A stretch of DNA of 64,000 bases. It comes from Paenibacillus sp. JNUCC-31 (GTDB lineage Bacteria; Bacillota; Bacilli; Paenibacillales; Paenibacillaceae). The stretch is taken from the NCBI RefSeq assembly GCF_014844075.1, contig NZ_CP062165.1, positions 1,116,001-1,180,000 on the forward strand. The letters are read 5' to 3'. Both the position numbers and the translations under genes were made by a program. Shown one piece after another: positions 18,334 through 28,462 of the stretch. The notes under the pieces are model-generated. The model was not told the DNA's origin. It did not search any database and saw nothing but the letters and a program-made list of their open reading frames with translations. The number at the start of each line of letters is the position of its first letter. Within the stretch, counting starts at the first letter, position 1.

Positions 18334-20409
18334 TTACCAAACGAGTTTGGAGAAATCAGCAAATGCTTTCAGATCACGGTCAATGGCTGCAAGCAATGCT
18401 AAGCGATTTGCACGGACAGCCTCGTCTTCAGCCATAACCATAACCGAATCAAAGAATATGGTGATCGCTTCCTTCCAAGACGATGCAATCGCGAGCGCTT
18501 CAGCAGCAGCATGCTTAGATAGTACCTGTCGGTACTCCTCATTGGTTTGGCTCCATGCCTCATGCAGTTGACGTTCTCCTTCTTCTGTGAAAAGTTCCGA
18601 ATGTACCGACGCATTGGATGCTTTGGCAGCCAGATTACCTACACGGTTGAAGGATTCTACGGTTGTTTTGAAGGCATCTCCAGTTTGGACAGCTGCCATC
18701 AGTGCCTCACCTTTTGGAACGACAGCGCTAATATCATCAAATCCGGAAGAAATCACTGCATCCACCACATCATAACGGACAGTCTCGGACAACAGTTTCT
18801 TCACGCGGAGACCAAAGAAGTCCTGCAAATCTTTACGAACCTCTTCATCCGCACGTTTCAACAGGTTCATTTGGGCATGCACTTGAAGTGCAACCCCAAA
18901 CACGTCGGACAAGGTCAGTGGAAGATTGTGATCCAGCAAAATTTGAACGATACCTGCTGCCTGACGGCGCAGCGCATAAGGGTCCTGAGATCCCGTTGGA
19001 ATGATATTGATGGAGAAGCAGCCAACGATCGTATCCATTTTATCCGCAGCACTTACAATGGCACCAACGAGCGAAGCAGGAGACTGATCGCCGGCGAAGC
19101 GTGGTTGATAGTGCTCAAATACCGCTTTGGCCACGTCTTCTTTCTCACCAGCTTTTCGTGCATAATCCTCACCCATTACTCCTTGCAGTTCAGGGAATTC
19201 GCCCACCATAAGTGTAACAAGGTCGAATTTGCAGATATCCGCAGAACGACTCACCGCTTCAGCCACATCAGCAGATACGTGCAGCTTGGCAGCCAAGCCA
19301 TCCGCAATTTTGCGAATGCGGCGAACCTTATCTCCAACCGTACCGAGCTCTTCCTGGAAGACAATACTCTCCAGCTTCGATAATGCGTCCTTGATCTCCA
19401 GTTTCTGGTCTTCCTCGTAAAAGAACTTGGCATCAGACAGACGTGCACGAAGTACCTTTTCGTTTCCTTTTGCAATGACATCCAATGAATCGTTACCGCC
19501 GTTACGAACCGTAACGAAGTATGGCAACAATTGTCCATCGTTATCAAGCACAGGGAAATAACGTTGATGCTCGCGCATCGAAGTAATGAGTACTTCTTGA
19601 GGAATATTCAAAAATGAAGACTCGAATGTTCCGAACAGCACCGTTGGTGTCTCCACCAGGAACAAGACTTCTTCCAGCAGATCTTCCTTAATCGCAATAT
19701 CCCATTTCTTCTCGGCAGCCAGTGCCTGGATCTGGGCTACAATCATCTGCTCACGTTCTTTGATATCCGCAATAACGTTCTCGGAACGAAGCACTTCCAC
19801 ATACGAAGCAGGATCTGATATGACCGCCTCTTTCCCGAGAAAACGATGTCCACGTGTTACATTGCCAGACTTTACTCCTGCAACTTCCAACTTAATAACA
19901 TCGCTGCCCAGCAGAGCGACAATCCAGCGAATCGGACGTACAAATTTGAAATCATACGAAGCCCAGCGCATGAATTTCGGGAACGTCATGGCATGTAGTA
20001 TAGCCAGCAAACCTTGACCGATTACAGAGGATGTTTCTACACCTTTGCTGCTCTTGGTCGCATAGATATATTCCACGCCGCTCAGTTCCTTGAATGTGAA
20101 CTGATCCGGTTCAACACCCTGACTACGGGCAAATCCAAGTGCGGCTTTACTCCAGTTACCACTGTCATCCAGTGCAATTTTGCGTGAAGGTCCTTTTACT
20201 TCTTCCTCCACGTCCTCCTGTTTCTCGGCAACATCCTTAATCAAAACAGCCAGTCGGCGAGGTGTGGCATAGGCGTTCACTTCACCATAAGCAATACGTG
20301 ATCCATCCAGCCATTTCACGACACGATCCTGCAGCTGTTCAATTGCTGCTCGCATGAAGCGTGCAGGCACTTCTTCCAGACCAATTTCAAATAACAGATC
20401 CTTAGACAT
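18334..20409 (-). CDS. glyS: Glycyl-tRNA synthetase beta subunit
   Basis: A 691-residue GlyS of the bacterial alpha2beta2 enzyme. It starts [19 protein letters not shown], the family signature, and contains [10 protein letters not shown], the HD-like region [13 protein letters not shown] and the C-terminal anticodon-binding (DALR-like) domain. It supplies tRNA recognition, while the alpha subunit holds the adenylation site. Its ATG lies inside the end of glyQ (8-base overlap), so the subunits are translationally coupled. The operon is controlled by the glycine T-box upstream of glyQ. Confidence 0.97.
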   Translation of the reverse strand: MSKDLLFEIGLEEVPARFMRAAIEQLQDRVVKWLDGSRIAYGEVNAYATPRRLAVLIKDVAEKQEDVEEEVKGPSRKIALDDSGNWSKAALGFARSQGVEPDQFTFKELSGVEYIYATKSSKGVETSSVIGQGLLAILHAMTFPKFMRWASYDFKFVRPIRWIVALLGSDVIKLEVAGVKSGNVTRGHRFLGKEAVISDPASYVEVLRSENVIADIKEREQMIVAQIQALAAEKKWDIAIKEDLLEEVLFLVETPTVLFGTFESSFLNIPQEVLITSMREHQRYFPVLDNDGQLLPYFVTVRNGGNDSLDVIAKGNEKVLRARLSDAKFFYEEDQKLEIKDALSKLESIVFQEELGTVGDKVRRIRKIADGLAAKLHVSADVAEAVSRSADICKFDLVTLMVGEFPELQGVMGEDYARKAGEKEDVAKAVFEHYQPRFAGDQSPASLVGAIVSAADKMDTIVGCFSINIIPTGSQDPYALRRQAAGIVQILLDHNLPLTLSDVFGVALQVHAQMNLLKRADEEVRKDLQDFFGLRVKKLLSETVRYDVVDAVISSGFDDISAVVPKGEALMAAVQTGDAFKTTVESFNRVGNLAAKASNASVHSELFTEEGERQLHEAWSQTNEEYRQVLSKHAAAEALAIASSWKEAITIFFDSVMVMAEDEAVRANRLALLAAIDRDLKAFADFSKLVW

Positions 20410-21295
20410 GCTCAGCTCCCCCTTTCTTAATCAGCGGGAAGCCGAGCTTCTCACGCTCTTCCACATATGTTGCAGCCACTTGACGGGCCAGATTACGCAC
20501 ACGGGTGATGTATCCGGTACGCTCCGTTACACTGATTGCTCCGCGTGCATCAAGCAAGTTGAACGTATGTGAACATTTCAACACATAGTCATAGGCCGGG
20601 AAAACCAGATGCTGAGCCATCGCCTTGTTCGCTTCTTCCTCATGCATGTTGAAGAGAGTAAACAGCATTTTGACATCAGATACTTCAAACGTATATTTGG
20701 AATGTTCGAATTCAGGCTGGCGGAACACATCGCCGTATGTAATACCGTCGACCCATTCCAGCTCGAACACATTCTCTTTTTCCTGAATGTATGAAGCAAG
20801 ACGCTCCATACCATACGTAATCTCAACCGCTACCGGATTCGTCTCGATCCCGCCAACTTGTTGGAAATACGTAAATTGGGTGATTTCCATACCGTCCAGC
20901 CATACTTCCCAGCCAAGACCAGCACAGCCGAGGGATGGGTTCTCCCAGTTGTCTTCAACAAACCGAATATCGTGTTTGAGCGGATCAATGCCCAACTGTT
21001 TCAGACTTTCCAGGTAAATCTCCTGAATATTGTCCGGAGAAGGCTTGATAATAACCTGGAATTGATGATGCTGATAGAGACGGTTTGGATTTTCTCCGTA
21101 ACGACCATCCGAAGGACGGCGGGACGGCTCTACATAAGCTACTTTCCAAGGCTCGGGTCCAAGCGAACGCAAAAAGGTCATTGGGTTCATTGTACCTGCC
21201 CCTTTTTCCGTATCATATGGTTGGACAATAATACAGTTGTGCTCGGCCCAGAATTGTTGCAGCGTGAGAATCATCTGCTGAAAATTCATAATCAT
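20402..21295 (-). CDS. glyQ: Glycyl-tRNA synthetase alpha subunit
   Basis: A 297-residue class II aminoacyl-tRNA synthetase subunit. [19 protein letters not shown], the motif-2 region [20 protein letters not shown] and [20 protein letters not shown] are typical of GlyQ. It activates glycine with ATP and, with GlyS, charges tRNA-Gly. It follows a T-box leader and is the first gene of glyQS. The ATG at 21289 (MNFQQ) two codons downstream is an alternative start to MIMNFQQ. Confidence 0.97.
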   Translation of the reverse strand: MIMNFQQMILTLQQFWAEHNCIIVQPYDTEKGAGTMNPMTFLRSLGPEPWKVAYVEPSRRPSDGRYGENPNRLYQHHQFQVIIKPSPDNIQEIYLESLKQLGIDPLKHDIRFVEDNWENPSLGCAGLGWEVWLDGMEITQFTYFQQVGGIETNPVAVEITYGMERLASYIQEKENVFELEWVDGITYGDVFRQPEFEHSKYTFEVSDVKMLFTLFNMHEEEANKAMAQHLVFPAYDYVLKCSHTFNLLDARGAISVTERTGYITRVRNLARQVAATYVEEREKLGFPLIKKGGAEHV

Positions 21296-21345
21296 GCTCC
21301 TTTTCGATGGTTTGTGATGAACAAGCCCAGAACGGTACAGACACT

Positions 21346-21632
21346 AAAAAGCCCCCGTCCTACGCCTGTTATACAGACATAGGGACGAGAGCTGTTCCCG
21401 CGGTTCCACCCTACTTGGCTAAGATACAAACAGAAAATCCTGTTCATTCAAGCCCACTTTTCCGTGTCCAATCATGCTCCCGAGTGCCATTTCACAGACC
21501 GATTCAACCCGGCTCCCACCATCCCCGGCTCGCTCATACAAGATTTAGCAAGTCAACCGACCTGTTCTCTTGAATGTAATAAATCAAGTCTCCTACTTTC
21601 TCGTTCAATGCATGTCTCCAAAAGAGAAATTA
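21346..21632 (-). promoter_or_regulatory. Glycine T-box leader of glyQS
   Basis: The minus strand carries the T-box sequence AGGGTGGAACCGCGG at 21412-21398. It is followed by a G+C-rich terminator hairpin (AGCTCTCGTCC / GGACGGGGGCT region) and TTTTT at ~21393-21346. Upstream lies a stem I with an AGTAGGAG motif and a specifier region GTGAAATGGCACTC, in which GGC (21487-21485) is a glycine codon. Uncharged tRNA-Gly pairing with GGC and the T-box bulge would favour the antiterminator and transcription of glyQS. Confidence 0.95.
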
Positions 21633-21638
21633 TAGTTC

Positions 21639-21667
21639 ATAATATATAAAAATAAGTACGAAGTCAA
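21639..21667 (-). promoter_or_regulatory. Sigma-A promoter of glyQS
   Basis: Minus-strand TTGACT (21667-21662), 17-bp spacer, TATTAT (21644-21639). The predicted start near 21632 places the whole T-box in the leader. It begins just after the recO stop codon. Confidence 0.8.
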
Positions 21668-21697
21668 GATATATTACTTATTTCACAACAAGACGAC

Positions 21698-22450
21698 TCA
21701 AATCCCGTACTTTTCCATTTGATCAAGAAAAGAACGGGATTTCAGATTCAATCCAAGCTGATGATCCATAAAGGCCCGCATAATCTTTTTGATCTCATCT
21801 CGAGTGCCTTCACTCACGGATATATTACCAAGTCTTTGCAGATCCAACTGCGCAAACAAACGCAACAGCTTCAATGCCTTTGGGCTCACGGACATCGCCG
21901 GAGGGTCGAAGTGTTTGCAAGCACGGCACAGAACGCCTCCAAGCCTTGGACTCACAAATAATTGTTCATCCGGTCGCTCCTGACCACAAGAGATGCAATC
22001 ATCAAGCTGAGGTCCATATCCGGCTGCCTGTAATATTTTCATTTCATACAAGCTTGTGATGACCACCGGGTCCTTCTCTTCCTTTAACGCCTGGAGACAG
22101 GCTTTTAACTGTTTGAACCAGAATGTGCCTGTCTCTTCATCCTGCAACACCCGATCCAGCAGTTCACAAGCATAAGATGCATAGGAAGCCTTAACCAGAT
22201 CTTCGCGCAGCTCATGGTAAGACTCGATGATCTCACCGGCGTTTAGTGTCCCCAGACCGGTGTTGCGAAAATATACATACTGACCGTACGTAAATGGCTG
22301 CACCAGTGCAGCATGTCGGCTTTTGGGCTTTTTTGCACCACGAACGAGTACCCCTACTTTCCCGCCGCTTTCGGTGCAAAGCGTAATGATTTTGTTTCCC
22401 TCGCCGTAATCCATGCTGCGGATGACAATCCCTTCCACCCTGTATAGCAT
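21698..22450 (-). CDS. recO: DNA repair protein RecO
   Basis: A 250-residue RecO. The N-terminal OB fold is MLYRVEGIVIRSMDYGEGNK with a basic loop VRGAKKPKSRHAALVQPF. A helical domain follows, then a zinc-binding motif with CISCGQERP and CRACKHFDP (two CxxC pairs). RecO binds single-stranded DNA and SSB and loads RecA with RecR. It lies downstream of yqzL and era as in Bacillus, and its stop is adjacent to the glyQS promoter. Confidence 0.96.
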   Translation of the reverse strand: MLYRVEGIVIRSMDYGEGNKIITLCTESGGKVGVLVRGAKKPKSRHAALVQPFTYGQYVYFRNTGLGTLNAGEIIESYHELREDLVKASYASYACELLDRVLQDEETGTFWFKQLKACLQALKEEKDPVVITSLYEMKILQAAGYGPQLDDCISCGQERPDEQLFVSPRLGGVLCRACKHFDPPAMSVSPKALKLLRLFAQLDLQRLGNISVSEGTRDEIKKIMRAFMDHQLGLNLKSRSFLDQMEKYGI

Positions 22451-22483
22451 GCCTCGTCACCTAACCATTCCCGAATCAGCCAA

Positions 22484-22624
22484 TTATCCTTCGGCTTCTT
22501 CATCTTCGATCACTTCCCTTGCCGTATCCGACTCCTGTGCCAACGAGCCACATGCCTGGGCATATAACAGATAGGACTCCAAATCCCCCGTCATTGCAAA
22601 AACCTTCCACGAAAAATCTCGCAT
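22484..22624 (-). CDS. yqzL: YqzL family small protein
   Basis: A 46-residue protein that begins MRDFSWKVFAMTGDLESYLL and ends with an acidic tail (VIEDEEAEG). The N-terminal (D)F(S/T)WKVF..TG motif and the position between era and recO match the YqzL family of Bacillales; its function is unknown. The ATG at 22624 is preceded by AGAGG eleven bases upstream. Its reading frame closes just before recO. Confidence 0.85.
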   Translation of the reverse strand: MRDFSWKVFAMTGDLESYLLYAQACGSLAQESDTAREVIEDEEAEG

Positions 22625-22725
22625 CGGAATTTCATCCTCTCTTCAGAAATGACGTCTGCTTCTACCAGATAGGATGGAGTCTTGCAAGGTAAACTATGTG
22701 TTGCAATTACTGGATAATGAATGTA

Positions 22726-23625
22726 TTATTCGCGGCCAAAGCCAAGATCCCGCAGTACACGCTCCTGGTTTCTCCAATCTTTTTTCACTTTGACCCACAA
22801 GTCCATGAAAATTTTGGAACCCAACAGGTTTTGAATATCCTGACGTGCCCGCTTCCCGACTTCCTTGAGCAAAGCACCCTGTTTTCCGATAATGATTCCT
22901 TTTTGCGAATCACGCTCCACAAAAATGACGGCTGAAATATAAACGACGCCGTTATCCTGTACTTTCATATCCTCAATCGTTACCGCAATGGAGTGTGGTA
23001 CTTCTTCGCGCGTCATTTGCAATATTTTCTCCCGAATCAACTCGGCGCAAACGAACTGCTCCGGATGGTCAGTTACCTGGTCGTCTGGGTAGTACTGTGG
23101 ACCTTCCGGCAAATATTTGCCCAGTTGCTCCAGCAAAGTGCTAACATTGCTGCCAAGCATGGCCGAAACAGGAACGATTTCCGCGAAATCGTGCAGCTTG
23201 CGATATTCCTCAATCAAAGGAAGCAAGGCTTCCGGCTCAATTTTATCAATTTTGTTCATGACAAGAATGACAGGCGTCCGCACATTTTTCAATTGTTCAG
23301 CAATATAACGATCACCACCACCCATGCCTTCCGAAGCATCAATCAGGAACAAAGCAGCTTCCACTTCTCCGAGGGTATTCAAAGCGGTCTGGTTCATGTA
23401 ATCGCCGAGCTTGGATTGACGTTTGTGAATCCCAGGTGTATCCAGGAAAACGATTTGTTGTTGTTCCGAAGTATATACACCATGAATTTTATTTCGTGTC
23501 GTCTGTGGTTTGTCCGACATGATCGCAATTTTTTGTCCAATGACTTGGTTCATCAGTGTGGATTTACCTACATTGGGACGTCCAATAATGGCTACAAAGC
23601 CGGATTTGAATGCTTGTTTTTTCAT
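22726..23625 (-). CDS. era: GTPase Era
   Basis: A 299-residue GTPase. The G motifs are [16 protein letters not shown] (G1), TTRNKIHG (G2), [13 protein letters not shown] (G3) and MNKIDKIEP (G4). The C-terminal KH domain includes [17 protein letters not shown]. Era binds the 3' end of 16S rRNA and acts in 30S subunit maturation. AGGAGG precedes the ATG. It follows cdd by 41 bp in the same operon. Confidence 0.98.
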   Translation of the reverse strand: MKKQAFKSGFVAIIGRPNVGKSTLMNQVIGQKIAIMSDKPQTTRNKIHGVYTSEQQQIVFLDTPGIHKRQSKLGDYMNQTALNTLGEVEAALFLIDASEGMGGGDRYIAEQLKNVRTPVILVMNKIDKIEPEALLPLIEEYRKLHDFAEIVPVSAMLGSNVSTLLEQLGKYLPEGPQYYPDDQVTDHPEQFVCAELIREKILQMTREEVPHSIAVTIEDMKVQDNGVVYISAVIFVERDSQKGIIIGKQGALLKEVGKRARQDIQNLLGSKIFMDLWVKVKKDWRNQERVLRDLGFGRE

Positions 23626-23666
23626 ATGTTCCTCCTCAGGCGCCTAGGCCTGGAATGTATTGGTTT

Positions 23667-24080
23667 TTACTTTTTGGCAGAGTTCAGATCTGACGGTCCA
23701 AAAGCCCATGGCAATAGCTCGGCAACGGTAGTTTCCTGCAGATCACCTTTCATGTTTCCCAGAATGACCTTCATATCCGGATCACACAGTTCGTACATCA
23801 CTTGACGACATACGCCGCACGGAGCAATCGGGCCGTCCGTATCTCCTACAATTGCAATGGCCTTGAAACTGCGCGGCTGCTGTCCACCGGCAATTGCACT
23901 GAACATGGCTGTACGCTCAGCGCAATTACCTGGCGTGTAAGCAGCATTCTCAATATTACAACCATGATGCACATGTCCTTCACTGTCAAGCAAAGCTGCG
24001 CCTACACCAAAATGTGAGTAAGGAGTATACGCCTTCGTACGTGCCTTAATTGCTTCCTGCATCAACAAACCATCATCCAT
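23667..24080 (-). CDS. cdd: Cytidine deaminase
   Basis: A 137-residue tetrameric-type cytidine deaminase. The zinc ligands and catalytic glutamate are in GNCAERTAMF and APCGVCRQVMYE, with the substrate-binding GCNIENAAYTP. It deaminates cytidine and deoxycytidine to uridine forms in pyrimidine salvage. GAGGGAGAG lies upstream of the ATG. It directly precedes era; between it and dgkA lies a copy of the dispersed repeat described separately. Confidence 0.96.
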   Translation of the reverse strand: MDDGLLMQEAIKARTKAYTPYSHFGVGAALLDSEGHVHHGCNIENAAYTPGNCAERTAMFSAIAGGQQPRSFKAIAIVGDTDGPIAPCGVCRQVMYELCDPDMKVILGNMKGDLQETTVAELLPWAFGPSDLNSAKK

Positions 24081-24108
24081 AATTAATCTCTCCCTCTGGG
24101 GTGTACTA

Positions 24109-24322
24109 TAAAGTTAACTAGTGCATTTACACTGAACACTCCGTTGCCAGAACAACCTTCCGAGCGCTGTTATCCCCAGATTTTTATGATTCACTTTTTT
24201 CAAAGTGAAAATCCGGGGATAAAGGCGCACACTTCGTTTCTTCAGGTTTATTCTGACCCCTCCGTTATCGTGTTTGCATCAAGTAACTATACAATTGTGT
24301 GTAATTTTAAAACAAAATCAAA
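24109..24322. repeat. Dispersed hairpin repeat, copy 1
   Basis: This block fills the cdd-dgkA gap and closely resembles 56851-57097 from the start (AAAGT..AACTA..GTG.ATTTACACTG) to the end (TTTTAAAAC.AAATCA). Its hairpin has TTATCCCC (24170-24177) pairing with GGGGATAA (24215-24222), GATTTT (24179-24184) with AAAATC (24208-24213) and an inner CACTTT/AAAGTG. No U-run follows, so it is not an ordinary terminator. Its right end overlaps the last codons of dgkA. Confidence 0.8.
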
Positions 24323-24689
24323 GCAAACCCAGCCAGCTCATCACTGGCTTGATGAAAACGATACACCCAATGATGACGGCGAACACCGCAGCCAGTAAAA
24401 CTGCACCGGCCGCGGTGTCCTTCGCCGCTTTTGCCAGCGGATGTATATGCGGATGCGCGAGATCCACAGCAGCTTCAACTGCTGTATTCATCAGCTCCGT
24501 CACAAGAACAAGAAAGACGGCTGTCAGTACAAACATCCAGTCTGTTCTCGAAATCCCGAAAAAAAAGCCGGCTGCACACATCAAAATGGCGACTCCTGTA
24601 TGAACTCTTACATTCCGCTGAGTCCGCAGCCCGTATACGATTCCTTCCGCAGCATTGCGGAATACCATCCCCCAGGAGCGCCTTTTCAT
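24318..24689 (-). CDS. dgkA: Diacylglycerol/undecaprenol kinase family protein
   Basis: A 123-residue membrane kinase with three transmembrane helices. The family motifs ELMNTAVEAAVDL and AKAAKDTAAGAVLLAA are present. The Gram-positive DgkA proteins mainly phosphorylate undecaprenol to feed the lipid carrier pool for wall synthesis; substrate preference here is inferred. Its ATG shares one base with the ybeY stop (TAATG), indicating coupling. Its C-terminal codons lie within the repeat copy at 24109-24322. Confidence 0.94.
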   Translation of the reverse strand: MKRRSWGMVFRNAAEGIVYGLRTQRNVRVHTGVAILMCAAGFFFGISRTDWMFVLTAVFLVLVTELMNTAVEAAVDLAHPHIHPLAKAAKDTAAGAVLLAAVFAVIIGCIVFIKPVMSWLGLL

Positions 24690-25186
24690 TATCGTGTCAA
24701 CCCGGCTTGGGCCAATACCGCTTCCTGTTTGCCCATCATTTCGGCTTCGCTGGCTTCGTCCTGATGATCATATCCGAGCAGGTGCAAGAAACCATGAACA
24801 AACAGGAACCCGAGCTCACGTTCAAATGAATGCCCATATTCTTCACTCTGTAGAATCGTCCGGGGAACAGAGATAATAATATCTCCCAAAACATCCGGCA
24901 TTTCTTCCATTTCTTCGTCCTCATCCAGCTCGTAGATAATATCAAGCTCCTCATCCACCGTCTCATTCATCGCAAAAGACAACACATCGGTTGGACGATC
25001 AATGCCGCGATAGTCACGGTTCAACTCATGGATCTGTTCATCATCCACAAAAGTCAGAGCTACTTCCCCGTCTGCAACGCCTTCCGCTTCTCCGGCAAGG
25101 TTCAGCAGTTGCTCCAGCATTGCAATCATCGGTTCAGTAATTTCTTTATTCTGTTGTTCATTATTCCACGCTAGGTTAAGACTCAT
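24689..25186 (-). CDS. ybeY: Endoribonuclease YbeY (rRNA maturation)
   Basis: A 165-residue zinc-dependent RNase. The signature HGFLHLLGYDH provides the three zinc histidines; GIDRPTDVLSFAM is the other conserved block. It acts in 16S rRNA 3' processing and ribosome quality control. I start at MSLNLAW (25186), nine bases after AGGAG; an upstream ATG at 25210 has no suitable ribosome site. An acidic insert (DELDEDEEMEEM) lies mid-protein. It follows pgpH and precedes dgkA in one operon. Confidence 0.95.
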   Translation of the reverse strand: MSLNLAWNNEQQNKEITEPMIAMLEQLLNLAGEAEGVADGEVALTFVDDEQIHELNRDYRGIDRPTDVLSFAMNETVDEELDIIYELDEDEEMEEMPDVLGDIIISVPRTILQSEEYGHSFERELGFLFVHGFLHLLGYDHQDEASEAEMMGKQEAVLAQAGLTR

Positions 25187-25219
25187 TCTTTCATACTCCT
25201 GTCTGCTCATATTAGCGAA

Positions 25220-27469
25220 TCAACCCGCCTCTGGCGAGGTTGGTTTCGGTTTCTTCATTTCTTCCGGATATTCGATCCTGGAGTGGAATATGCCCATGAC
25301 GGTTTCTTTAAGGGTCTTGGCGACGATATCCAGTTCACGCATCGTCAGATCACAATCGTTAAACTGGTGATCGTCCAGCCGACCTTTAATTATTTTTTCA
25401 ATCATGGATTCCACTTGTTCAACAGTAGGCTTCCGCAAGGAACGGACCGCAGCTTCCACGCTGTCAGCGATGCCAACAATCGCCGACTCTTTGGACTGAG
25501 CCTTGGGACCCGGATAACGGAAGTCCTCTTCCGTGAAATCAGGTTCCACTCCAGCTTCCTCCGCCTGACGAAGCGCTTTGTGATAGAAATAATGCAGGAA
25601 GGTTGTTCCATGATGCTGCTCGGCAATGTCCCGGATAGGTCTCGGCAACTTGTAGTCCTTCTGCATTTCCACACCATCCCGTGCGTGAGCTACGATAATG
25701 GACTTGCTCAGCTTGGGATCAATCGAATCATGCGGATTTTCCATATTGTTCTGATTTTCAATAAAATAAATGGGTCTTTTGGTCTTGCCAATATCATGGT
25801 AATAGGAACCTACCCGACATAACAGCCCGTTGGCACCGATCGCCTCTGCTGCGGCTTCTGACAGGTTACCTACCATGACACTGTGATGATACGTGCCCGG
25901 TGTCTCCGTTAGCAACTTGCGCAGTAGCGGATGATTCGGATTAGACAGTTCCACCAGTTTCAGCGCAGACAAGATCCCGAATGAGGTTTCGAAAAACGGC
26001 ATCAGTCCAATAACCAATATGGCAGTCAGTACACCTCCGGCAAACGCAAATCCAATACCATACAACGTTGTTGTCCGGTTCCAGTCACCCGAATCAATTA
26101 AAGCGAGCGTGAAGACCGCAATCGACCCGAACAGGCAGACCATAATCGCACCTTTCAGGATGGTAGAGCGCTGACTCGCCCGATGGGTGGCGAAGATCGC
26201 AACAAACGATACCAACACCGCGAAGAAACCAAGTTCAAAGTCAAAAATCTGACCCTGATGTGTGTTCAAAATAATGCTCGACAACATGCCAATAATGATC
26301 GAGCAGACAAAGGCAAGCGATGTATCCAGCAGCAATGCAATCAACATTGCGCCTACGGCAACAGGTGCAAGAAAGCCTACGTATGAATTCTCACTGGTCT
26401 GGAGGATCGCTGTAACATGCATAACCACAATGGTAATAATAAATATAATAACAAGCATCAGCAACTGCGCATTGTTATATTTGAAATGCGTTCCGCTGAA
26501 CTGCTGAATATACATTAGAATCGCTGCAGACAACAGGCAGGAAAACATAAGTAATCCAAGCTGTGGCCAGTAGTTCACTTCGTTTTTCAGCAAATCATTC
26601 TCACCCAGAAGGGTGTACATCTCAGGAGTAATTAACTCCCCTTTGGCTACAAGCGTGTCCCCTTGCTTGATAAAGACCGTTTGCGTATTCTCACGAGCCT
26701 GCACTTTGGCTTCCTTCGTTCCCTCTTCATCATAGAAACGATTGGACGTCACCACAAGACGAGCGAGTTCCTGTACAACCTCACGCTGTGTTCGTTTGCT
26801 TAGTGAGCTTACACTCACCATCTCGGCCACTTTCGCACGTGCTGTTGTTGCATCGCTAATCTGGTCTGTCATTAATCTGGAGACGATATCCCGGGCAACG
26901 GCTTTCATCTCCTGAATATCATCTGAGGTCAGACGTGAGATTTTAATGTATGTCTCTTCCGGGATACGATAGCTTTGCTCCTGTACCACATTTCTGATCT
27001 CTTCCAAAAGAGTTTCGGAGTATGTACCCGCTTTCCGGTTGTTGTTGATAAAATTGGCCACAAAGTCCTTCTGACGCTGCGGTATTTCATCACGATAGAT
27101 GTCAATCTTGTCCTGACTTGAAATCTGATCATCCTGATTCAGTCGATCAATACGGTCAAGCAGAGTCGTCATCAGATTTTCGTTCCGCATTTGCACGATC
27201 TGAAACATTGGCTGTACACGTTCTGCCGCTTCTTCTTGCGCTTTCAGTGTAGCTTTCGTATTTGGAATTTGCATGGGCGCAGCAATATCCACTTCGCTCC
27301 GTGTGCCTTCCTGAATATCATACCGCTCAGGGAGCAGCTTGGAAGCAAGGCCTACGTAGAAGAGGATCACCAGAAACAAAAACAGAAGATAGCGTGCCCA
27401 CACGCTATACTTCCATCCTGTAGCTCTATTCTGAAAAGATTTGCCTTTTGACAGTTCCTTCGAGGTCAT
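25220..27469 (-). CDS. pgpH: Cyclic-di-AMP phosphodiesterase PgpH (7TM-HD family, YqfF)
   Basis: A 749-residue membrane protein. An N-terminal helix (YLLFLFLVILFYVGLA) is followed by a ~270-residue extracellular 7TMR-HDED domain, then about seven transmembrane helices, and a cytosolic HD domain near residue 520 with YHHSVMVGNLSEAAAEA and SYYHDIGKTKRP. It hydrolyses c-di-AMP to pApA, the messenger controlling potassium and osmotic balance. It lies between phoH and ybeY, as in Bacillus and Listeria. The C-terminal tail is Lys/Pro-rich. Confidence 0.95.
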   Translation of the reverse strand: MTSKELSKGKSFQNRATGWKYSVWARYLLFLFLVILFYVGLASKLLPERYDIQEGTRSEVDIAAPMQIPNTKATLKAQEEAAERVQPMFQIVQMRNENLMTTLLDRIDRLNQDDQISSQDKIDIYRDEIPQRQKDFVANFINNNRKAGTYSETLLEEIRNVVQEQSYRIPEETYIKISRLTSDDIQEMKAVARDIVSRLMTDQISDATTARAKVAEMVSVSSLSKRTQREVVQELARLVVTSNRFYDEEGTKEAKVQARENTQTVFIKQGDTLVAKGELITPEMYTLLGENDLLKNEVNYWPQLGLLMFSCLLSAAILMYIQQFSGTHFKYNNAQLLMLVIIFIITIVVMHVTAILQTSENSYVGFLAPVAVGAMLIALLLDTSLAFVCSIIIGMLSSIILNTHQGQIFDFELGFFAVLVSFVAIFATHRASQRSTILKGAIMVCLFGSIAVFTLALIDSGDWNRTTTLYGIGFAFAGGVLTAILVIGLMPFFETSFGILSALKLVELSNPNHPLLRKLLTETPGTYHHSVMVGNLSEAAAEAIGANGLLCRVGSYYHDIGKTKRPIYFIENQNNMENPHDSIDPKLSKSIIVAHARDGVEMQKDYKLPRPIRDIAEQHHGTTFLHYFYHKALRQAEEAGVEPDFTEEDFRYPGPKAQSKESAIVGIADSVEAAVRSLRKPTVEQVESMIEKIIKGRLDDHQFNDCDLTMRELDIVAKTLKETVMGIFHSRIEYPEEMKKPKPTSPEAG

Positions 27470-27484
27470 CGAGACAATCCCTTT

Positions 27485-28456
27485 CTATTCTTGATTTTCT
27501 GCGGCGTGGTTATAGGCAACGATAATTTTCTGGACGAGGGAGTGCCTTACAACATCCTGTTCGGCAAAGTAAACGAATCCAATCTCTTCCACTTGACCCA
27601 ATATCGTATTTGCCTCCACAAGACCCGACTTTTTGCCGCGGGGTAAATCAATTTGTGTCACATCACCCGTAATGACCATTTTGGAACCAAAACCAAGACG
27701 GGTTAGAAACATTTTCATTTGTTCCGGTGTCGTATTTTGGGCTTCATCCAGAATAATGAATGAATCGTCCAGTGTACGTCCCCGCATATAGGCCAGAGGC
27801 GCAATTTCAATCAAGCCACGTTCCAGGGCCTTGGCGGTCTGCTCTTGTCCCATAACATCGTATAAAGCATCATACAAGGGACGCAAGTAAGGGTCCACCT
27901 TTTCCTGAAGATCACCAGGCAAGAAGCCCAGGCTCTCTCCTGCTTCAACGGCAGGCCTTGTGAGCACGATTCGTTTGACGCTGCCTTCCTTGAGTGCTGC
28001 TACAGCCAATACAACCGCCAGATAGGTTTTACCTGTACCGGCAGGACCGATACCAAATACAACATCACGTTTTTTAATTGTAGTTACATAGTGTTTCTGT
28101 CCAATCGTTTTAACCCGGATCGGCTTTCCGCGGTATGTCGTTGTAATCTCGCCTTTGAACAGATCCAGAAGCTGGTCTGCACGCAGTTCCTTGGCAAGCT
28201 CAATAGCATACTTGACGTCCCTTTCGGTTAACACATACCCGTTACGTACCAATTGCAACAACACATCAAATAATTGTTCAAGTGATTCCACATGCTGTAT
28301 GCTGCCATGGATCACAATCTCCGCTTCACGGGAAGCAATCTGGGCTGGAATCTCGGATTCAATCAGTTTTAGAAAAATATCTTGGGGTCCAAAAAGAGAT
28401 TGACCCTCTCCCGCACTTTGGAGGGAGATTTGTATGCTGCGTGTTTGCTCTGACAA
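27485..28456 (-). CDS. phoH: PhoH family ATPase
   Basis: A 323-residue P-loop protein. Walker A is FGIGPAGTGKTYLAVVLA and Walker B FIILDEAQNTTPEQM; an N-terminal ~110-residue region precedes them. PhoH-like proteins (YbeZ) are putative RNA helicases or ATPases that work with YbeY in rRNA processing; here the two genes are in one operon with pgpH between them. The start is the TTG at 28456, with AAGGAG inside the end of yqfD. Confidence 0.95.
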   Translation of the reverse strand: MSEQTRSIQISLQSAGEGQSLFGPQDIFLKLIESEIPAQIASREAEIVIHGSIQHVESLEQLFDVLLQLVRNGYVLTERDVKYAIELAKELRADQLLDLFKGEITTTYRGKPIRVKTIGQKHYVTTIKKRDVVFGIGPAGTGKTYLAVVLAVAALKEGSVKRIVLTRPAVEAGESLGFLPGDLQEKVDPYLRPLYDALYDVMGQEQTAKALERGLIEIAPLAYMRGRTLDDSFIILDEAQNTTPEQMKMFLTRLGFGSKMVITGDVTQIDLPRGKKSGLVEANTILGQVEEIGFVYFAEQDVVRHSLVQKIIVAYNHAAENQE

Positions 28457-28462
28457 ATAGCC

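Noticed and set aside
24170..24222. Repeat hairpin considered as the dgkA terminator
   Set aside because: No U-run on either strand; the same hairpin in other copies is likewise without one.
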